NCBI GenBank assembly: GCA_038135065.1
Contig: JAYPWI010000022.1
Location: 1 to 58,066, forward strand
Length of the DNA stretch: 58,066 bases
Source: JAYPWI01 sp038135065
GTDB lineage: Bacteria; Actinomycetota; Acidimicrobiia; Acidimicrobiales; Poriferisodalaceae
Direction of reading: 5' to 3'
Part shown: one piece after another, positions 9,315 to 18,874 of the stretch
Numbering within the stretch: position 1 is the first letter of the stretch
How the letters are laid out: the number at the start of each line of letters is the position of its first letter
Program-made: the position numbers and the translations under genes
The notes under the pieces: generated by a model
Seen by the model: the letters and a program-made list of their open reading frames with translations, nothing else
Databases searched by the model: none
What the model was told of the DNA's origin: nothing

Positions 9315-10342
9315 CGGCGCCCGCTCCTCCGCCCTGCTCTCCGTTGCGCCACCGACCCGTTCACCACCCCCATCGTGGCCGATCCATTGGGCAGTGGGGT
9401 GTCGGCCCGTCCTGCCGCACCCTCATCGGCCTCGACATCAGCAGGAACCGTCGTCGTGGGTAATTGCTCCGGGGTCCGGTCGACCACCACGGGTTCCGGC
9501 GCTGCAGGCTCGAACAGGATCACCGAGACCCACCGCAGGCGATCGAGCTTGGCCGCCGGACGAACGGTGACCCGTTGGGTGGCCTGTACGGCCTGCGGCT
9601 CTACTGCGACCACGGTTCCTACCAACAGGCCGCTGGGAAAGGTGGACCCCTGGAAGCCGCTGGTCACGACGGTCTCGCCGGGAATCACCACCGTGTCGAG
9701 CTCGATGAAGCTGATCTCGAGATCGCGCCCCCGACCCTGCCCCTCCGCATTCCCGTCGTCGCCCGAGCGCACCAGCCGGACCCCGACATCGAAGTTCGGG
9801 TCAGTCAGGAGCTCCACGCGACTTCGGGTTGCGCTGACCTGCACCACCCGACCGATGAGGCCCGCTCCGGTCTCTACGGGCATCCCGAGCTGCACCCCGT
9901 CTCGGGCACCCCGGTCCAGCTCGACCGTCCGCTCGAAGTTCGACACGGGTGCATCGATGACGCGTGCGGTGACCCGAGGTAGGTCGGCGACCGTGTCCCG
10001 CGCCCCGAGCAGGGCCAGTAACTCCTGGCGCTGACGTTCGATCTCAGCCAGTTGCAGACGGGAACTCTCGATCTCTGCCAACTGGGCCCTGAGCTCGGCA
10101 TTTTCTGCGGCCAGCTCGTCGTAGTTGGTGATCCCGTTCCAGCCGTCACCGATAGGTCGCCCCACCCATTCAGCGGCCGAACGCACCGGTCCCAGCACAT
10201 CGAGCACTGCGTTGCGGACCGAGGTCAGCACTCCTCCGTCGCTGCGAAGGTCGATGGTGATCAACACTGCCGCTGTCACTACGAGCAGCAACAAGCGGAT
10301 GCGAGGCCGCCGTCGGGGCCCGTACCCCATGCGGGCAGCCAT
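9311..10342 (-). CDS. mreC: Rod shape-determining protein MreC
   Basis: 343 residues. It has a basic N-terminus (GPRRRPRIR), one membrane helix (LLLLVVTAAVLITI), then a coiled coil at about residues 75-115 (LAAENAELRAQLAEIESS). The beta-rich MreC domain follows, with PVETGAGLIGRVVQVSATRSRVELLTD and the late GLLVGTVVAVE motif. The Pro/Ala-rich C-terminal tail is probably disordered. MreC scaffolds PBP2 on the outer face of the membrane. It begins 12 bases after mreB and overlaps mreD by ATGA. Confidence 0.92.
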   Translation of the reverse strand: MAARMGYGPRRRPRIRLLLLVVTAAVLITIDLRSDGGVLTSVRNAVLDVLGPVRSAAEWVGRPIGDGWNGITNYDELAAENAELRAQLAEIESSRLQLAEIERQRQELLALLGARDTVADLPRVTARVIDAPVSNFERTVELDRGARDGVQLGMPVETGAGLIGRVVQVSATRSRVELLTDPNFDVGVRLVRSGDDGNAEGQGRGRDLEISFIELDTVVIPGETVVTSGFQGSTFPSGLLVGTVVAVEPQAVQATQRVTVRPAAKLDRLRWVSVILFEPAAPEPVVVDRTPEQLPTTTVPADVEADEGAAGRADTPLPNGSATMGVVNGSVAQRRAGRRSGRR

Positions 10343-10354
10343 CTGATCAGGGAC

Positions 10355-11455
10355 TCAGCGGGACTCGCCCGACGAGAACAGGACGCTCCGCAACGCTTCG
10401 AACTCCTCGAGGGATTGGCCAGATCCTCGAGCCACCGCGTAGAGCGGATCATCCGCAACACGAATGGGCATCCCCGTGTCGTTGTGGAGGCGAGTGGAAA
10501 GACCGCGCAGCAGGGCTCCTCCACCGGCCAGCACGATGCCACCGTCCATGATGTCCGCAGCGAGTTCCGGCGGCGTCTGATCGAGGGTGACCTTCACCGC
10601 ATCCACCACCGAGGCCACGTTCTCCTCCAATGCCTCGCGGATCTCGACACTGCTCACGGTCACCGTCTTGGGCAAGCCCGTCACCAGGTCACGCCCCCTG
10701 ATCTCGGCGTACATCTCCTGCTCGAGAGGCCATGCCGAACCTAGAGCAACCTTGACCTCCTCAGCCGTGCGCTCCCCGAGAGCGAGGTTGTACTCCTTCT
10801 TGATGTACTGAATGATCGACGCGTCGAGCATGTCACCACCGACCCGAGCCGACTGACTCGACACGATGCCACCGAGGGAGATCACCGCGACTTCGGTCGT
10901 ACCGCCGCCGATGTCCACGATCATCGAGCCGCTCGGCGACTGCACCGGCAAGCCGACGCCGATGGCAGCCGCCATCGGCTCCTCGATGATGTACGCCGGC
11001 TTACGGGCGCCCGCATATTCCGCAGCTTCCTGCACGGCTCGCTGCTCGACACCGGTGATGCCAGAGGGGACACAGATCACCATCCGTGGCTTGCTCCAAC
11101 GGCTCTGGTTCACCTTCTGGATGAAATACCGCAGCATCTTCTCGCAGATGTCGAAATCGGCGATGACCCCGTCCTTGAGGGGCCGGATGGCCTGAATATG
11201 ACCCGGTGTACGGCCGATCATCCGCTTTGCCTCCACCCCGACCGCCAAGGGCTTGCCCGAGGTGACGTCGACGGCCACCACCGACGGCTCGTTGAGGACG
11301 ATGCCACGCCCCCTGACGTACACGAGGGTGTTGGCAGTGCCGAGATCGACGGCCATGTCCCTTCCGGAGAAACCCTGGAACAGGGCACCCGATGCGCGAC
11401 GGGGCGACTGGCCTCCAACTCCGCCGGGAACCCCTTTGGATGTGCCGTCGCTCAT
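10355..11455 (-). CDS. mreB: Rod shape-determining actin homologue MreB
   Basis: 366 residues from the ATG at 11455, preceded by GGAG six bases upstream; another ATG two codons earlier (11461) is possible. After about 30 extra residues of low complexity, the actin-like ATPase core starts at MAVDLGTANTLVY (phosphate 1 motif). It continues through CVPSGITGVEQRAV, MIVDIGGGTTEVAVI (phosphate 2) and GGIVLAGGGALLRGL (adenosine motif). MreB filaments guide lateral wall synthesis. Its presence with mreC, mreD, mrdA and rodA suggests a cell that elongates by dispersed side-wall growth, unlike polar-growing mycobacteria. That is an inference from gene content only. Confidence 0.95.
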   Translation of the reverse strand: MSDGTSKGVPGGVGGQSPRRASGALFQGFSGRDMAVDLGTANTLVYVRGRGIVLNEPSVVAVDVTSGKPLAVGVEAKRMIGRTPGHIQAIRPLKDGVIADFDICEKMLRYFIQKVNQSRWSKPRMVICVPSGITGVEQRAVQEAAEYAGARKPAYIIEEPMAAAIGVGLPVQSPSGSMIVDIGGGTTEVAVISLGGIVSSQSARVGGDMLDASIIQYIKKEYNLALGERTAEEVKVALGSAWPLEQEMYAEIRGRDLVTGLPKTVTVSSVEIREALEENVASVVDAVKVTLDQTPPELAADIMDGGIVLAGGGALLRGLSTRLHNDTGMPIRVADDPLYAVARGSGQSLEEFEALRSVLFSSGESR

Positions 11456-11467
11456 CGCCATCTCCGA

Positions 11468-11887
11468 TCAGGCGCCAGGAAAGAAGATCCCGATCTCTCG
11501 TTCCGCGGACGCCTCGCTGTCAGAGCCGTGCACCAAGTTCTCGGTCACGACCAGCCCGAAGTCGCCGCGAATCGTTCCGGGAGCCGCGGTCGCCGGGTTG
11601 GTGGCGCCCATCATGTTGCGAACGATGGCAAAGGTGGCATCGCCGGCATCGTCGGGCCCTTCGATCACCATCAACATGGAGGGCGAACGGGTGATGAAGG
11701 CAATGAGGTCACCGAAGAACGGCTTGCCTTCGTGCTCCTCGTAGTGACGTCCCGCCGTCTGAGCATCGATGGTGCGCAGCTCAGCCCGCGCAATGCGCAG
11801 GCCTTTGGCCTCGAAACGGCCGATGATCTCGCCAACCAAACCCCGTTCCACGGCATCGGGCTTGCAGAGCACGAACGTTCGACCCAT
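11468..11887 (-). CDS. ndk: Nucleoside diphosphate kinase
   Basis: 139 residues from the ATG at 11887, chosen because GGAGGAATCG stands directly before it and because the family begins with RTFVLCKPDAVERGLVG. The catalytic histidine is His120 in NLVHGSDS. The nucleotide-binding residues of the family (Lys9, Arg90 region, RNMMGATNP) are present. It transfers the gamma phosphate between nucleoside triphosphates and diphosphates in the cytoplasm. It lies between folC (51 bases upstream) and mreB (12 bases downstream), a common actinobacterial order. Confidence 0.95.
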   Translation of the reverse strand: MGRTFVLCKPDAVERGLVGEIIGRFEAKGLRIARAELRTIDAQTAGRHYEEHEGKPFFGDLIAFITRSPSMLMVIEGPDDAGDATFAIVRNMMGATNPATAAPGTIRGDFGLVVTENLVHGSDSEASAEREIGIFFPGA

Positions 11888-11937
11888 CGATTCCTCCTCG
11901 AATCCCGATCGCCCGGGCACACGACTGAGGGATTAGG

Positions 11938-13278
11938 CTACCGCGCTCGCTCCTGCAGATGAACTCGGGCCTCGGCGGCAACATACAGCGAGCCAGTCAC
12001 CACGACGGTGCCGCCCTCGCCAGCGAACCCGATGCCTGCATCGACCGCTTCGGCCACCGTGCCGGCAACCTCGACCACGGCTCCCAAGCCCCGAGCCGCA
12101 ACCTCGATGTCGGCAGCGGGCAGCGACCTCGGCCACGCTGCTCCGGTCGCGACCACTACATCGAACCGGTCGACATCGATCGCCTCGAGGAACGTCAGCG
12201 GATCATGCGGCCGGCTGCAACCGACCACCAGCACGCAGCGCTGCTCATCGACTGCGGCAGGCACGAAGTCGGTGAAAAGGGTGTCGGCCAGGGCACGAGC
12301 TCCTGCCGGATTATGGGCACCGTCGACGATGACCAGGGGCTGACGTCCGACGATCTCGAACCGGGCCGGCAACGAGAGTCGTTCGAGACCGGCGGCCAGC
12401 ACGTCGCCTTCCAATGGTCGACCGAAAAAGGCCTCGACCGCAGCAACGGCCACCGCGAGGTTGCGGGCTTGGTGAGCCCCGTGGGCGGGAAGGAAGACCT
12501 CCTCGTGACGGCCGAACGGTGTGAACAATTCCACCACCCGGCCCCCGACTGCGAGCCGGTCCTCGAGCACACCGAAATCGGCGCCTGCCAACCAGATCTC
12601 CCGACAGGTCTCCCGGCGGACCACGTCGACCAAGGACGGATCTGTCTCGCCGCAGATCACATGGCTGTCCGGGCCGATGATGCCAGCCTTCTCCCGGGCC
12701 ACATCGGCCAGCGTGGGGCCGATGATCTCGAGGTGATCGGCATCGATGTTGGTGATGACGGCCACCTCGGCATCGACCACGTTGGTGGCATCCCAGCGAC
12801 CACCAAGACCCACCTCGATGACATTGACGTCGACCCCAGTCGCTGCGAACCAGTTGAACGCCGCAGCGGACAAGACCTCGAAATAATTTGGTCGCTGACC
12901 CACCATCGCCTCGACGAGCGATTCGACGGTGGCGATCTCGGCCAGGGCCGTCGTGAAGTCGAGGTCGTCGAGCGGTTCGTTCGCCACGCTGATCCGGTCG
13001 TTCACTCTCGTGATGTGCGGAGATCGGTACGACCCTGCGTCGAGGCCGAGGGCTGCCATGACGTCGACGATCATCCGACTCGTGCTGCCCTTGCCGTTGG
13101 TTCCCGTGAGGTGCACGGTGGGAACCGAGGCCTGGGGATCACCCAGCACTCCCATGAGGGCCGTCATCCGGTCGAGTGTCGGCACCGCCACATCGGGCCG
13201 GCCGAGCTGGCGCTCGAGGTTGTAGTGACCCACAAGCCACTCGAGCGCCGCTTCGTAGTCGTCGAACGGTGTGCTCAC
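11938..13278 (-). CDS. folC: Bifunctional folylpolyglutamate synthase/dihydrofolate synthase
   Basis: 446 residues. The ATP-binding P-loop is HLTGTNGKGST (residues 56-66), followed by the substrate-contact SPHI motif, VIEVGLGGRWDATN and the DHLEIIG motif with the conserved acidic and His residues of Mur-ligase relatives. It adds glutamate to dihydropteroate and to folates. In many actinobacteria valS lies between clpX and folC; here only 13 bases separate folC from clpX, so valS must be elsewhere. The likely start is the ATG at 13278. Confidence 0.93.
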   Translation of the reverse strand: MSTPFDDYEAALEWLVGHYNLERQLGRPDVAVPTLDRMTALMGVLGDPQASVPTVHLTGTNGKGSTSRMIVDVMAALGLDAGSYRSPHITRVNDRISVANEPLDDLDFTTALAEIATVESLVEAMVGQRPNYFEVLSAAAFNWFAATGVDVNVIEVGLGGRWDATNVVDAEVAVITNIDADHLEIIGPTLADVAREKAGIIGPDSHVICGETDPSLVDVVRRETCREIWLAGADFGVLEDRLAVGGRVVELFTPFGRHEEVFLPAHGAHQARNLAVAVAAVEAFFGRPLEGDVLAAGLERLSLPARFEIVGRQPLVIVDGAHNPAGARALADTLFTDFVPAAVDEQRCVLVVGCSRPHDPLTFLEAIDVDRFDVVVATGAAWPRSLPAADIEVAARGLGAVVEVAGTVAEAVDAGIGFAGEGGTVVVTGSLYVAAEARVHLQERAR

Positions 13279-13291
13279 CGGGAGCTGTCTG

Positions 13292-14566
13292 TCAAGACGC
13301 GGCGCGACGCTGGCGAGATGGGTCTGCGTCAGCCCGGCGCGGAAGGAGGGTCGGGTTCACCTTGTCGAGCACCACAGCGCGGTCGATGATGCACCGGCCC
13401 ACGTCGTCGCGGCTGGGCAGGTCGTACATGACGCCCAACAACACCTCTTCGAGGATGGCCCGCAGACCACGAGCCCCCGTATGGCGGAGCAGCGCCTGAT
13501 CGACCACCGCAGCCAGCGCGTCGTCGGTGAACTCGAGTTCCACGCCGTCCAGCTCGAACATGCGCCGATACTGGCGGACGAGCGCATTCTTGGGCTCGAC
13601 GAGGATTCGGGTCAGCGCCTCGTGACCCAGCTGGTCGACGACCCCCAGCACGGGCAGCCGACCGATGAATTCGGGGATCAGTCCGAACCGCTGCAGATCC
13701 TCGGGCAGCACCTCGGCGAACAGGTCTGCCGTGTTGCGCTCGGCCGGGGTGCGCACATCGGCCCCGAAGCCAACCGCACGATGTCCGATCCGGTCGGAGA
13801 TGATCTTCTCCAGGCCGTCGAACGCACCACCGCAGATGAACAGGATGTTGCTGGTGTCGATCTGCAGAAATTCCTGGTGCGGGTGCTTGCGTCCACCCTG
13901 GGGCGGCACCGAGGCCACCGTGCCCTCGAGGATCTTCAGCAGGGCCTGCTGCACCCCTTCACCGGATACATCTCGGGTGATCGAGGGGTTCTCGCTCTTG
14001 CGGGCCACCTTGTCGATCTCGTCGATGTACACGATGCCCGTCTCGGCCCGCTTCGTGTCGTAGTCAGCGGCTTGGATCAACTTGAGGAGGATGTTCTCGA
14101 CGTCCTCACCGACGTAGCCCGCCTCGGTGAGTGCGGTGGCATCCGCGATGGCGAACGGCACATTCAGCATCCGGGCCAGGGTCTGAGCCAACATCGTCTT
14201 GCCGCAGCCCGTCGGACCGATCAGCAAGATGTTGGACTTGGCGATCTCGATATCGGCCTCGAGGCTGTTGCCGAACTGCACCCGCTTGTAGTGGTTGTAC
14301 ACCGCCACGGAGAGAATCTTCTTGGTGCGCTCCTGACCGATGATGTACTCGTTCAAGAACTCGAAGATCTCACGAGGCTTGGGCACCTCGTCGAAGGAGA
14401 TCTCGGACCCTTCGGCGAGTTCCTCTTCGATGATCTCGTTACAGAGGTCGATGCACTCGTCACAGATGTACACGCCCGGCCCAGCAATGAGCTTCTTGAC
14501 CTGCTTCTGGGACTTGCCACAGAACGAGCACTTGAGGAGCTCGCCGCCCTCTCCGAACTTCGCCAC
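13292..14566 (-). CDS. clpX: ATP-dependent Clp protease ATP-binding subunit ClpX
   Basis: 424 residues from the GTG at 14566, the usual ClpX length; an ATG at 14650 would add 28 unrelated residues. The N-terminal zinc-binding domain uses Cys13, Cys16, Cys35 and Cys38. Walker A is GPTGCGKT (117-124) and Walker B is IVYIDEIDK. The ClpP-docking loop (IGF in many ClpX) corresponds to the AVGFGAD stretch. Sensor and arginine residues (IPEFIGRLP) are present. ClpX unfolds tagged proteins and feeds them to ClpP, encoded 135 bases upstream. Confidence 0.94.
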   Translation of the reverse strand: MAKFGEGGELLKCSFCGKSQKQVKKLIAGPGVYICDECIDLCNEIIEEELAEGSEISFDEVPKPREIFEFLNEYIIGQERTKKILSVAVYNHYKRVQFGNSLEADIEIAKSNILLIGPTGCGKTMLAQTLARMLNVPFAIADATALTEAGYVGEDVENILLKLIQAADYDTKRAETGIVYIDEIDKVARKSENPSITRDVSGEGVQQALLKILEGTVASVPPQGGRKHPHQEFLQIDTSNILFICGGAFDGLEKIISDRIGHRAVGFGADVRTPAERNTADLFAEVLPEDLQRFGLIPEFIGRLPVLGVVDQLGHEALTRILVEPKNALVRQYRRMFELDGVELEFTDDALAAVVDQALLRHTGARGLRAILEEVLLGVMYDLPSRDDVGRCIIDRAVVLDKVNPTLLPRRADADPSRQRRAAS

Positions 14567-14701
14567 GCCTTCTACCTCACTCGGTGTCGGCTCCGCCGAC
14601 GTCGTGATTCCCAGTTCCAGCCCGATGCCAGGATGGCACACGGCGACCACTGGGTGTGGCTACCCGGCAACCTCGCTGCCGCTGCGCGGGTGACGGCGGG
14701 A

Positions 14702-15334
14702 TCATGCCGCCCGGATCGGCCCGTCCTCGACGACATTACGGCTCTCGATCACCTCGTCGATGATGCCGTACTCCTTGGCAGCTGCAGCGTCCATGATGAA
14801 GTCTCGGTCGGTGTCGTCGTGGATGCGCTCGAGGGGCTGGCCCGTGTGGCGGGAGAGGATCTGCTCGAGGAGCCCGCGCATCCGCTCGATTTCCTTGGCG
14901 GCCAATTCGATGTCGGTGGCCTGACCCATGGCCTGCCCGTATGGCTGGTGAAGCAGGACCCGGGCGTGGGGCAGTGCCATCCGCTTGCCAGGGCTGCCGG
15001 CTGCGAGGAGCACGGCGGCCGCTGATGCGGCCTGGCCGAGGCAGATGGTGCTGATGTCGTTGCGGATGTACTGGCTCGTGTCGTAGATGGCGAACAGAGC
15101 GTTGATGTCACCGCCGGGGCTGTTGATGTAGATGTTGATGTCTCGGTCGGGGTTCTCTGACTCGAGGTGGATCATCTGAGCACACACCAGGTTGGCGATG
15201 GTGTCGTCGATCGGGGTGCCGAGGAAGATGATGTTTTCCTTCAGCAACCGGGAGTACAGGTCATAGGCCCGCTCTCCGCGGTTCGTCTGCTCGACGACCG
15301 TCGGTACCAAGTAGTTCTGCGCCTGAAGGGTCAC
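14702..15334 (-). CDS. clpP: ATP-dependent Clp protease proteolytic subunit ClpP
   Basis: 210 residues. The catalytic triad is visible: Ser104 in GQAASAAAVLL, His129 in RVLLHQP and Asp178 in DTDRDF. The INSPGGDI motif that shapes the oxyanion region is at residues 70-77. ClpP forms the tetradecameric proteolytic chamber capped by ClpX. Only one clpP copy is in the window, whereas many actinobacteria have two in tandem. It starts 33 bases after tig. Confidence 0.95.
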   Translation of the reverse strand: MTLQAQNYLVPTVVEQTNRGERAYDLYSRLLKENIIFLGTPIDDTIANLVCAQMIHLESENPDRDINIYINSPGGDINALFAIYDTSQYIRNDISTICLGQAASAAAVLLAAGSPGKRMALPHARVLLHQPYGQAMGQATDIELAAKEIERMRGLLEQILSRHTGQPLERIHDDTDRDFIMDAAAAKEYGIIDEVIESRNVVEDGPIRAA

Positions 15335-15367
15335 TCGTCGTCCTCCCGGACCGTGCCTCGTGCTTGC

Positions 15368-16840
15368 CTAGCTCTCGTCGGCCTCATCGGCCGAATCTTC
15401 TTCGTCCTCGTCGCTCTCGGCTTCCGACTGGTCGTCATTAGTCGGTTGCGGGATCTCGAGGTCGGACCGGTCGATGACCGTCCCGTCCTCGTCGACCAGA
15501 GCAACCTCGCCGACCAACCACTCGAGGGCTTTGCGCTTGAGGAGTTCCGAGCGTATCGGGGCCAGCCCGTCGCCGTGCTCGAGCTGCTCGCGAATCTTGT
15601 CGACCGTGGTGCCGTACTGGGTCGACAGACGCTCGAGCTCTTCATCCATTTCGTCGTCGTCGATGTCGAAGGCCTCGGCCACCGAGATGGCGCGCAGGGC
15701 CAGGTCGACCCGGGCCGCCCGCTCCGAGGACTCCCGCAACTGGGTCGTGAAGGTCTCGGGGTCCTGCCCGGTCATCTGCAGCCACTGCTCGATACCCATT
15801 CCCTGATTGCCCAGGTTCATCGAGAGGCTCTGCAGCTGATCGGACATCTGGCCGCTGATGAGCGAGTCGGGAATCTCGTCCTCTACGAGGTCGGCCAAGG
15901 CGATAGACGCGTTCTCGCGCACCGCTGCGTTGGCCTGGAAGCTACGGAGCATCCGCATCCGCTCGGAGGTCTTGGTTCGGAGCTCATCGACCGTCTCGTA
16001 CTCGGTGTTGTCCGAGACCCAGTCGTCGGTGAGTTCGGGAAGGACCTGCTCTTTGACTGCGTGCACGGTGATGGCGAAGTCGATGCTGACGTCCTCTTGC
16101 ACGGGGTGGGCGGCGCTGAGCGACAGCTCGTCACCGGCGGATGCGCCCCGCAGTGCCTCGTCGACCTCGGGAACGATGCCGCCGCTCCCCACCTCGTAGA
16201 GATAGTCATCGGCGTTGAGGCCAGGCAGGGGCTCTCCGTCGACGCTGCCGGCGATATCGATGGCTACCTGGTCGCCATCATCGGCTGCCCGGTCGACATC
16301 GACGAGTTCGGCGTTCTGACGCCGCTGAACGTCGATCTGTTCCTGCACTTCGTCGTCGCTGGGAACCGGGTTGGGAATCTCCACCTGCAGCTCGCGGTAC
16401 CCCGAGACGGTCACGGTGGGACGCACTTCCACGATCGCTTCGAAGGTCACGACCCCTGACTCTTCACCACCGGTGAGCTCGAAGCTGGGTGCGGCGATGA
16501 CGTCGACACCGTTGTCCCGGACAGCCTCTGCGTAGTACTCGGGCAGGGCGTCCTCGAGGGCCTGAGCCCGGGCGTACCCGACACCGATCCGGCTCTCGAG
16601 CACCTTACGAGGCACCCGGCCAGGCCGGAACCCGGGCATGCGCACCTCGCGGGCGATCTTGCGGAACGCGGCGTCGATGGCCTGCTCGAAGCGCTCCTCG
16701 TCGACCTCGACACTCAGCTTGACGCGGGGGCCATAGACCCGGTCGGTCGCTTCGGAACCTTCGTCAGCTTCTTCGCCTGCCTCGTCGTCACCGGCCAGGG
16801 CCGGGTCGTCGGGAGCGAGTTCGGTCACAGTGGTCTTCAC
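15368..16840 (-). CDS. tig: Trigger factor (ribosome-associated chaperone and peptidyl-prolyl isomerase)
   Basis: 490 residues from a GTG. The ribosome-binding N-domain contains MPGFRPGRVPRKVLE, a close match to the GFRxGKxP signature. The FKBP-like isomerase domain follows (DGDQVAIDIAGSVDGEPLPG), and then the helical C-domain. A strongly acidic tail of about 40 residues (DDQSEAESDEDEEDSADE) closes the protein, as in other actinobacterial trigger factors. It heads the tig-clpP-clpX series, linking nascent-chain folding with proteolysis. Confidence 0.94.
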   Translation of the reverse strand: MKTTVTELAPDDPALAGDDEAGEEADEGSEATDRVYGPRVKLSVEVDEERFEQAIDAAFRKIAREVRMPGFRPGRVPRKVLESRIGVGYARAQALEDALPEYYAEAVRDNGVDVIAAPSFELTGGEESGVVTFEAIVEVRPTVTVSGYRELQVEIPNPVPSDDEVQEQIDVQRRQNAELVDVDRAADDGDQVAIDIAGSVDGEPLPGLNADDYLYEVGSGGIVPEVDEALRGASAGDELSLSAAHPVQEDVSIDFAITVHAVKEQVLPELTDDWVSDNTEYETVDELRTKTSERMRMLRSFQANAAVRENASIALADLVEDEIPDSLISGQMSDQLQSLSMNLGNQGMGIEQWLQMTGQDPETFTTQLRESSERAARVDLALRAISVAEAFDIDDDEMDEELERLSTQYGTTVDKIREQLEHGDGLAPIRSELLKRKALEWLVGEVALVDEDGTVIDRSDLEIPQPTNDDQSEAESDEDEEDSADEADES

Positions 16841-16849
16841 AAGGTGGCG

Positions 16850-16855
16850 AGTCTA
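16850..16855 (-). promoter_or_regulatory. Putative -10 element of tig (short or no leader)
   Basis: TAGACT on the minus strand, nine bases before the tig GTG. There is little room for a ribosome binding site, which suggests a very short or absent leader. Confidence 0.4.
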
Positions 16856-16927
16856 GCGACACCGATGACCGGCACCCCCACGCCAACGGGAGGTCGACGT
16901 GGAACACGGGTCGGGACGACCTGTGAA

Positions 16928-18634
16928 CTAGCCGCGGATGACCCGACCGGCGAGGGCTCCCTGATGCTCGCCGCCCGCCATGAAGACCTCGCCGTTGACC
17001 AGGGTGAGGTCGTATCCGGCCGCCCGCTGGATGTAGCGCCCAGCATCATTCGGGAAGTCGTAGACGTATTCGGGCGATTCCAGGGCCAGGGAATCGAGGT
17101 CGATGACGTTCACGTCGGCGTACGCGCCTTCGACGAGTCGGCCCCGATCGGCGATACCGAACAGATCGGCCCCGTCTGCGGTGAGCATGCGGATGCCGTC
17201 CTCGATCGTCCACGCCCCGCTGTCGCGGACCCAGCGGGTGAGGAAGTACGTGCTCTGGCTGGCGTCCTGGATCTGCCCGACATGGGCACCGGCATCGGCG
17301 ATGCCCAGGATGACGGCGGGGTGGCGGATCTTGGCTTCGATGGCCTCGAAGTCGAAGTTGAGGAACGGGTAGTTCCACAGGCTGCGCGACCCGGTCTCCA
17401 ACGCCATGTCCAAGAAGGCCTGGGCCGGGTGGACGCCCCGGCGTTCGGCGTGGGCGGCCAGGGACTCGGCAGGGTCGGCCTCGTAGTCGACCCGATCGGG
17501 GTCGAGCCGGTAGATGGCAGACACGTCGAGCTTGGTGGGCGTGGCCTCCGCTTCGGCGACGAGGGCGGCCCGAGCCTGGGGATCGCTGATGAGGGCCAGC
17601 TTGTCGTCCCAGTGCATGTCCCGCATGGACCGCCAGGTCGGTGAGCAGTTGTCGAAGGGGGTGCGGTTGGCCAGACCGAACAGCACCCCGATCCCCCGGG
17701 TCGTGGTCTGGGGTCGGATGTCGGCCCCTTCTGCGTTGGCCGCCTCGACCAGCTCCAGCCAGTACTGCCAGGCGGTGGGGTCGCTGCGGTTCTGGACGAA
17801 GCCGAAGGTGACCGGCCGGCCGGTCCGGATGGACAGCTCCTTCATCCAGGCCACCTCGCGCTCGATGACCGTTCGGTCGGGGGTGCCGACCATGCCGTGG
17901 AGTTGCCGGTCGTTGTCGACCGCGCACTCGAACACGCCACGGCCCAGGCGGCCCATGACCTCGCCGATGGCCAGCAGCTCCTCGGGTGCGGCCCAGGTGC
18001 CGGGCACCTCGCGGCCGTCAGGGGTCTGGTGGAGGTAGGTGCGGCTGGTGCTGAACCCGATGGCCCCGCCCAGCAGGGACTCCTCGACGATCTTGCACAT
18101 GGCCACGATGTCCTCGGCTGAGGCATGGTGCTGGTCGATGGCCCGGTCGCCCATGGCGGCCACCCGCACCGAGCAGTGCCCGACCATTCCGGCCACGTTG
18201 AGCCCCTTGGGGAGTCGTTCGTAGCTGTCGAGGTACTCGCCGTAGGTCTCCCAGTCCCAGGGCAGGCCGTCGAGGATGGCGGCAGCGGGGATGTCCTCGA
18301 CCGACTCCATCATCTCGGCCAACTGGACCCGGTCACCGGGCGCGCAGGGGGCGAAGGTGACCCCGCAGTTGCCCAGCACGGCGGTGGTCACCCCGTGCCA
18401 GCAGGACACGGTGCCGACAGGGTCCCAGGCCAACTGGGCGTCGAGGTGGGTGTGGATGTCGACGAAGCCGGGGGTGACCAGCTTCCCCGTCGCATCGTGG
18501 GTGACCGTCGCCTCGCCGAGACAGTCGCCGATCTCGACGATGCGATCGCCCACGATGGCCACATCGGCCCGCCGAGCCGGACCGCCAGTGCCGTCGACGA
18601 CAGTTCCGCCCCGGATCACCAAGTCGTAGTTCAT
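16928..18634 (-). CDS. N-acyl-D-amino-acid deacylase family amidohydrolase
   Basis: 568 residues from the ATG at 18634, preceded by GGAAGGGGG. The amidohydrolase metal motif is GFVDIHTHLDAQ (His61, His63), and further family blocks include GNCGVTFAP, VGHCSVR, GFSTSRTYLH and the late GIADAGAH motif. Members remove acyl groups from D-amino acids or act on related N-acyl or hydantoin-like substrates using one or two zinc ions. The exact substrate cannot be read from the sequence. The closing region (DVNVIDLDSL, VNGEVFM) is the usual C-terminal part of the beta-sandwich. It stands alone between tig and tRNA-Gly. Confidence 0.85.
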   Translation of the reverse strand: MNYDLVIRGGTVVDGTGGPARRADVAIVGDRIVEIGDCLGEATVTHDATGKLVTPGFVDIHTHLDAQLAWDPVGTVSCWHGVTTAVLGNCGVTFAPCAPGDRVQLAEMMESVEDIPAAAILDGLPWDWETYGEYLDSYERLPKGLNVAGMVGHCSVRVAAMGDRAIDQHHASAEDIVAMCKIVEESLLGGAIGFSTSRTYLHQTPDGREVPGTWAAPEELLAIGEVMGRLGRGVFECAVDNDRQLHGMVGTPDRTVIEREVAWMKELSIRTGRPVTFGFVQNRSDPTAWQYWLELVEAANAEGADIRPQTTTRGIGVLFGLANRTPFDNCSPTWRSMRDMHWDDKLALISDPQARAALVAEAEATPTKLDVSAIYRLDPDRVDYEADPAESLAAHAERRGVHPAQAFLDMALETGSRSLWNYPFLNFDFEAIEAKIRHPAVILGIADAGAHVGQIQDASQSTYFLTRWVRDSGAWTIEDGIRMLTADGADLFGIADRGRLVEGAYADVNVIDLDSLALESPEYVYDFPNDAGRYIQRAAGYDLTLVNGEVFMAGGEHQGALAGRVIRG

Positions 18635-18715
18635 GGTGGAGCCCCCTTCCACGTTGTCCCCCCACGGTAGTCGCAGGGGCGGTGTCGGGGCGTGGGAAAT
18701 GGCTCGGGGAGTGAG

Positions 18716-18787
<72 letters not shown>

Positions 18788-18874
18788 AGAGCTTCAGATC
18801 CTACACAACGGCCCCCGAGGGCCACCTATCGCCACCTGTCGCTACCCCCGAGCTTGGGTGCCCAGGCGGCGCGA

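Noticed and set aside
13271..15025. Plus-strand frame of 584 codons opposite clpX and clpP
   Set aside because: Antisense to two certain genes; amino-acid composition (His, Asp, Arg-rich) is that of a GC-rich shadow.
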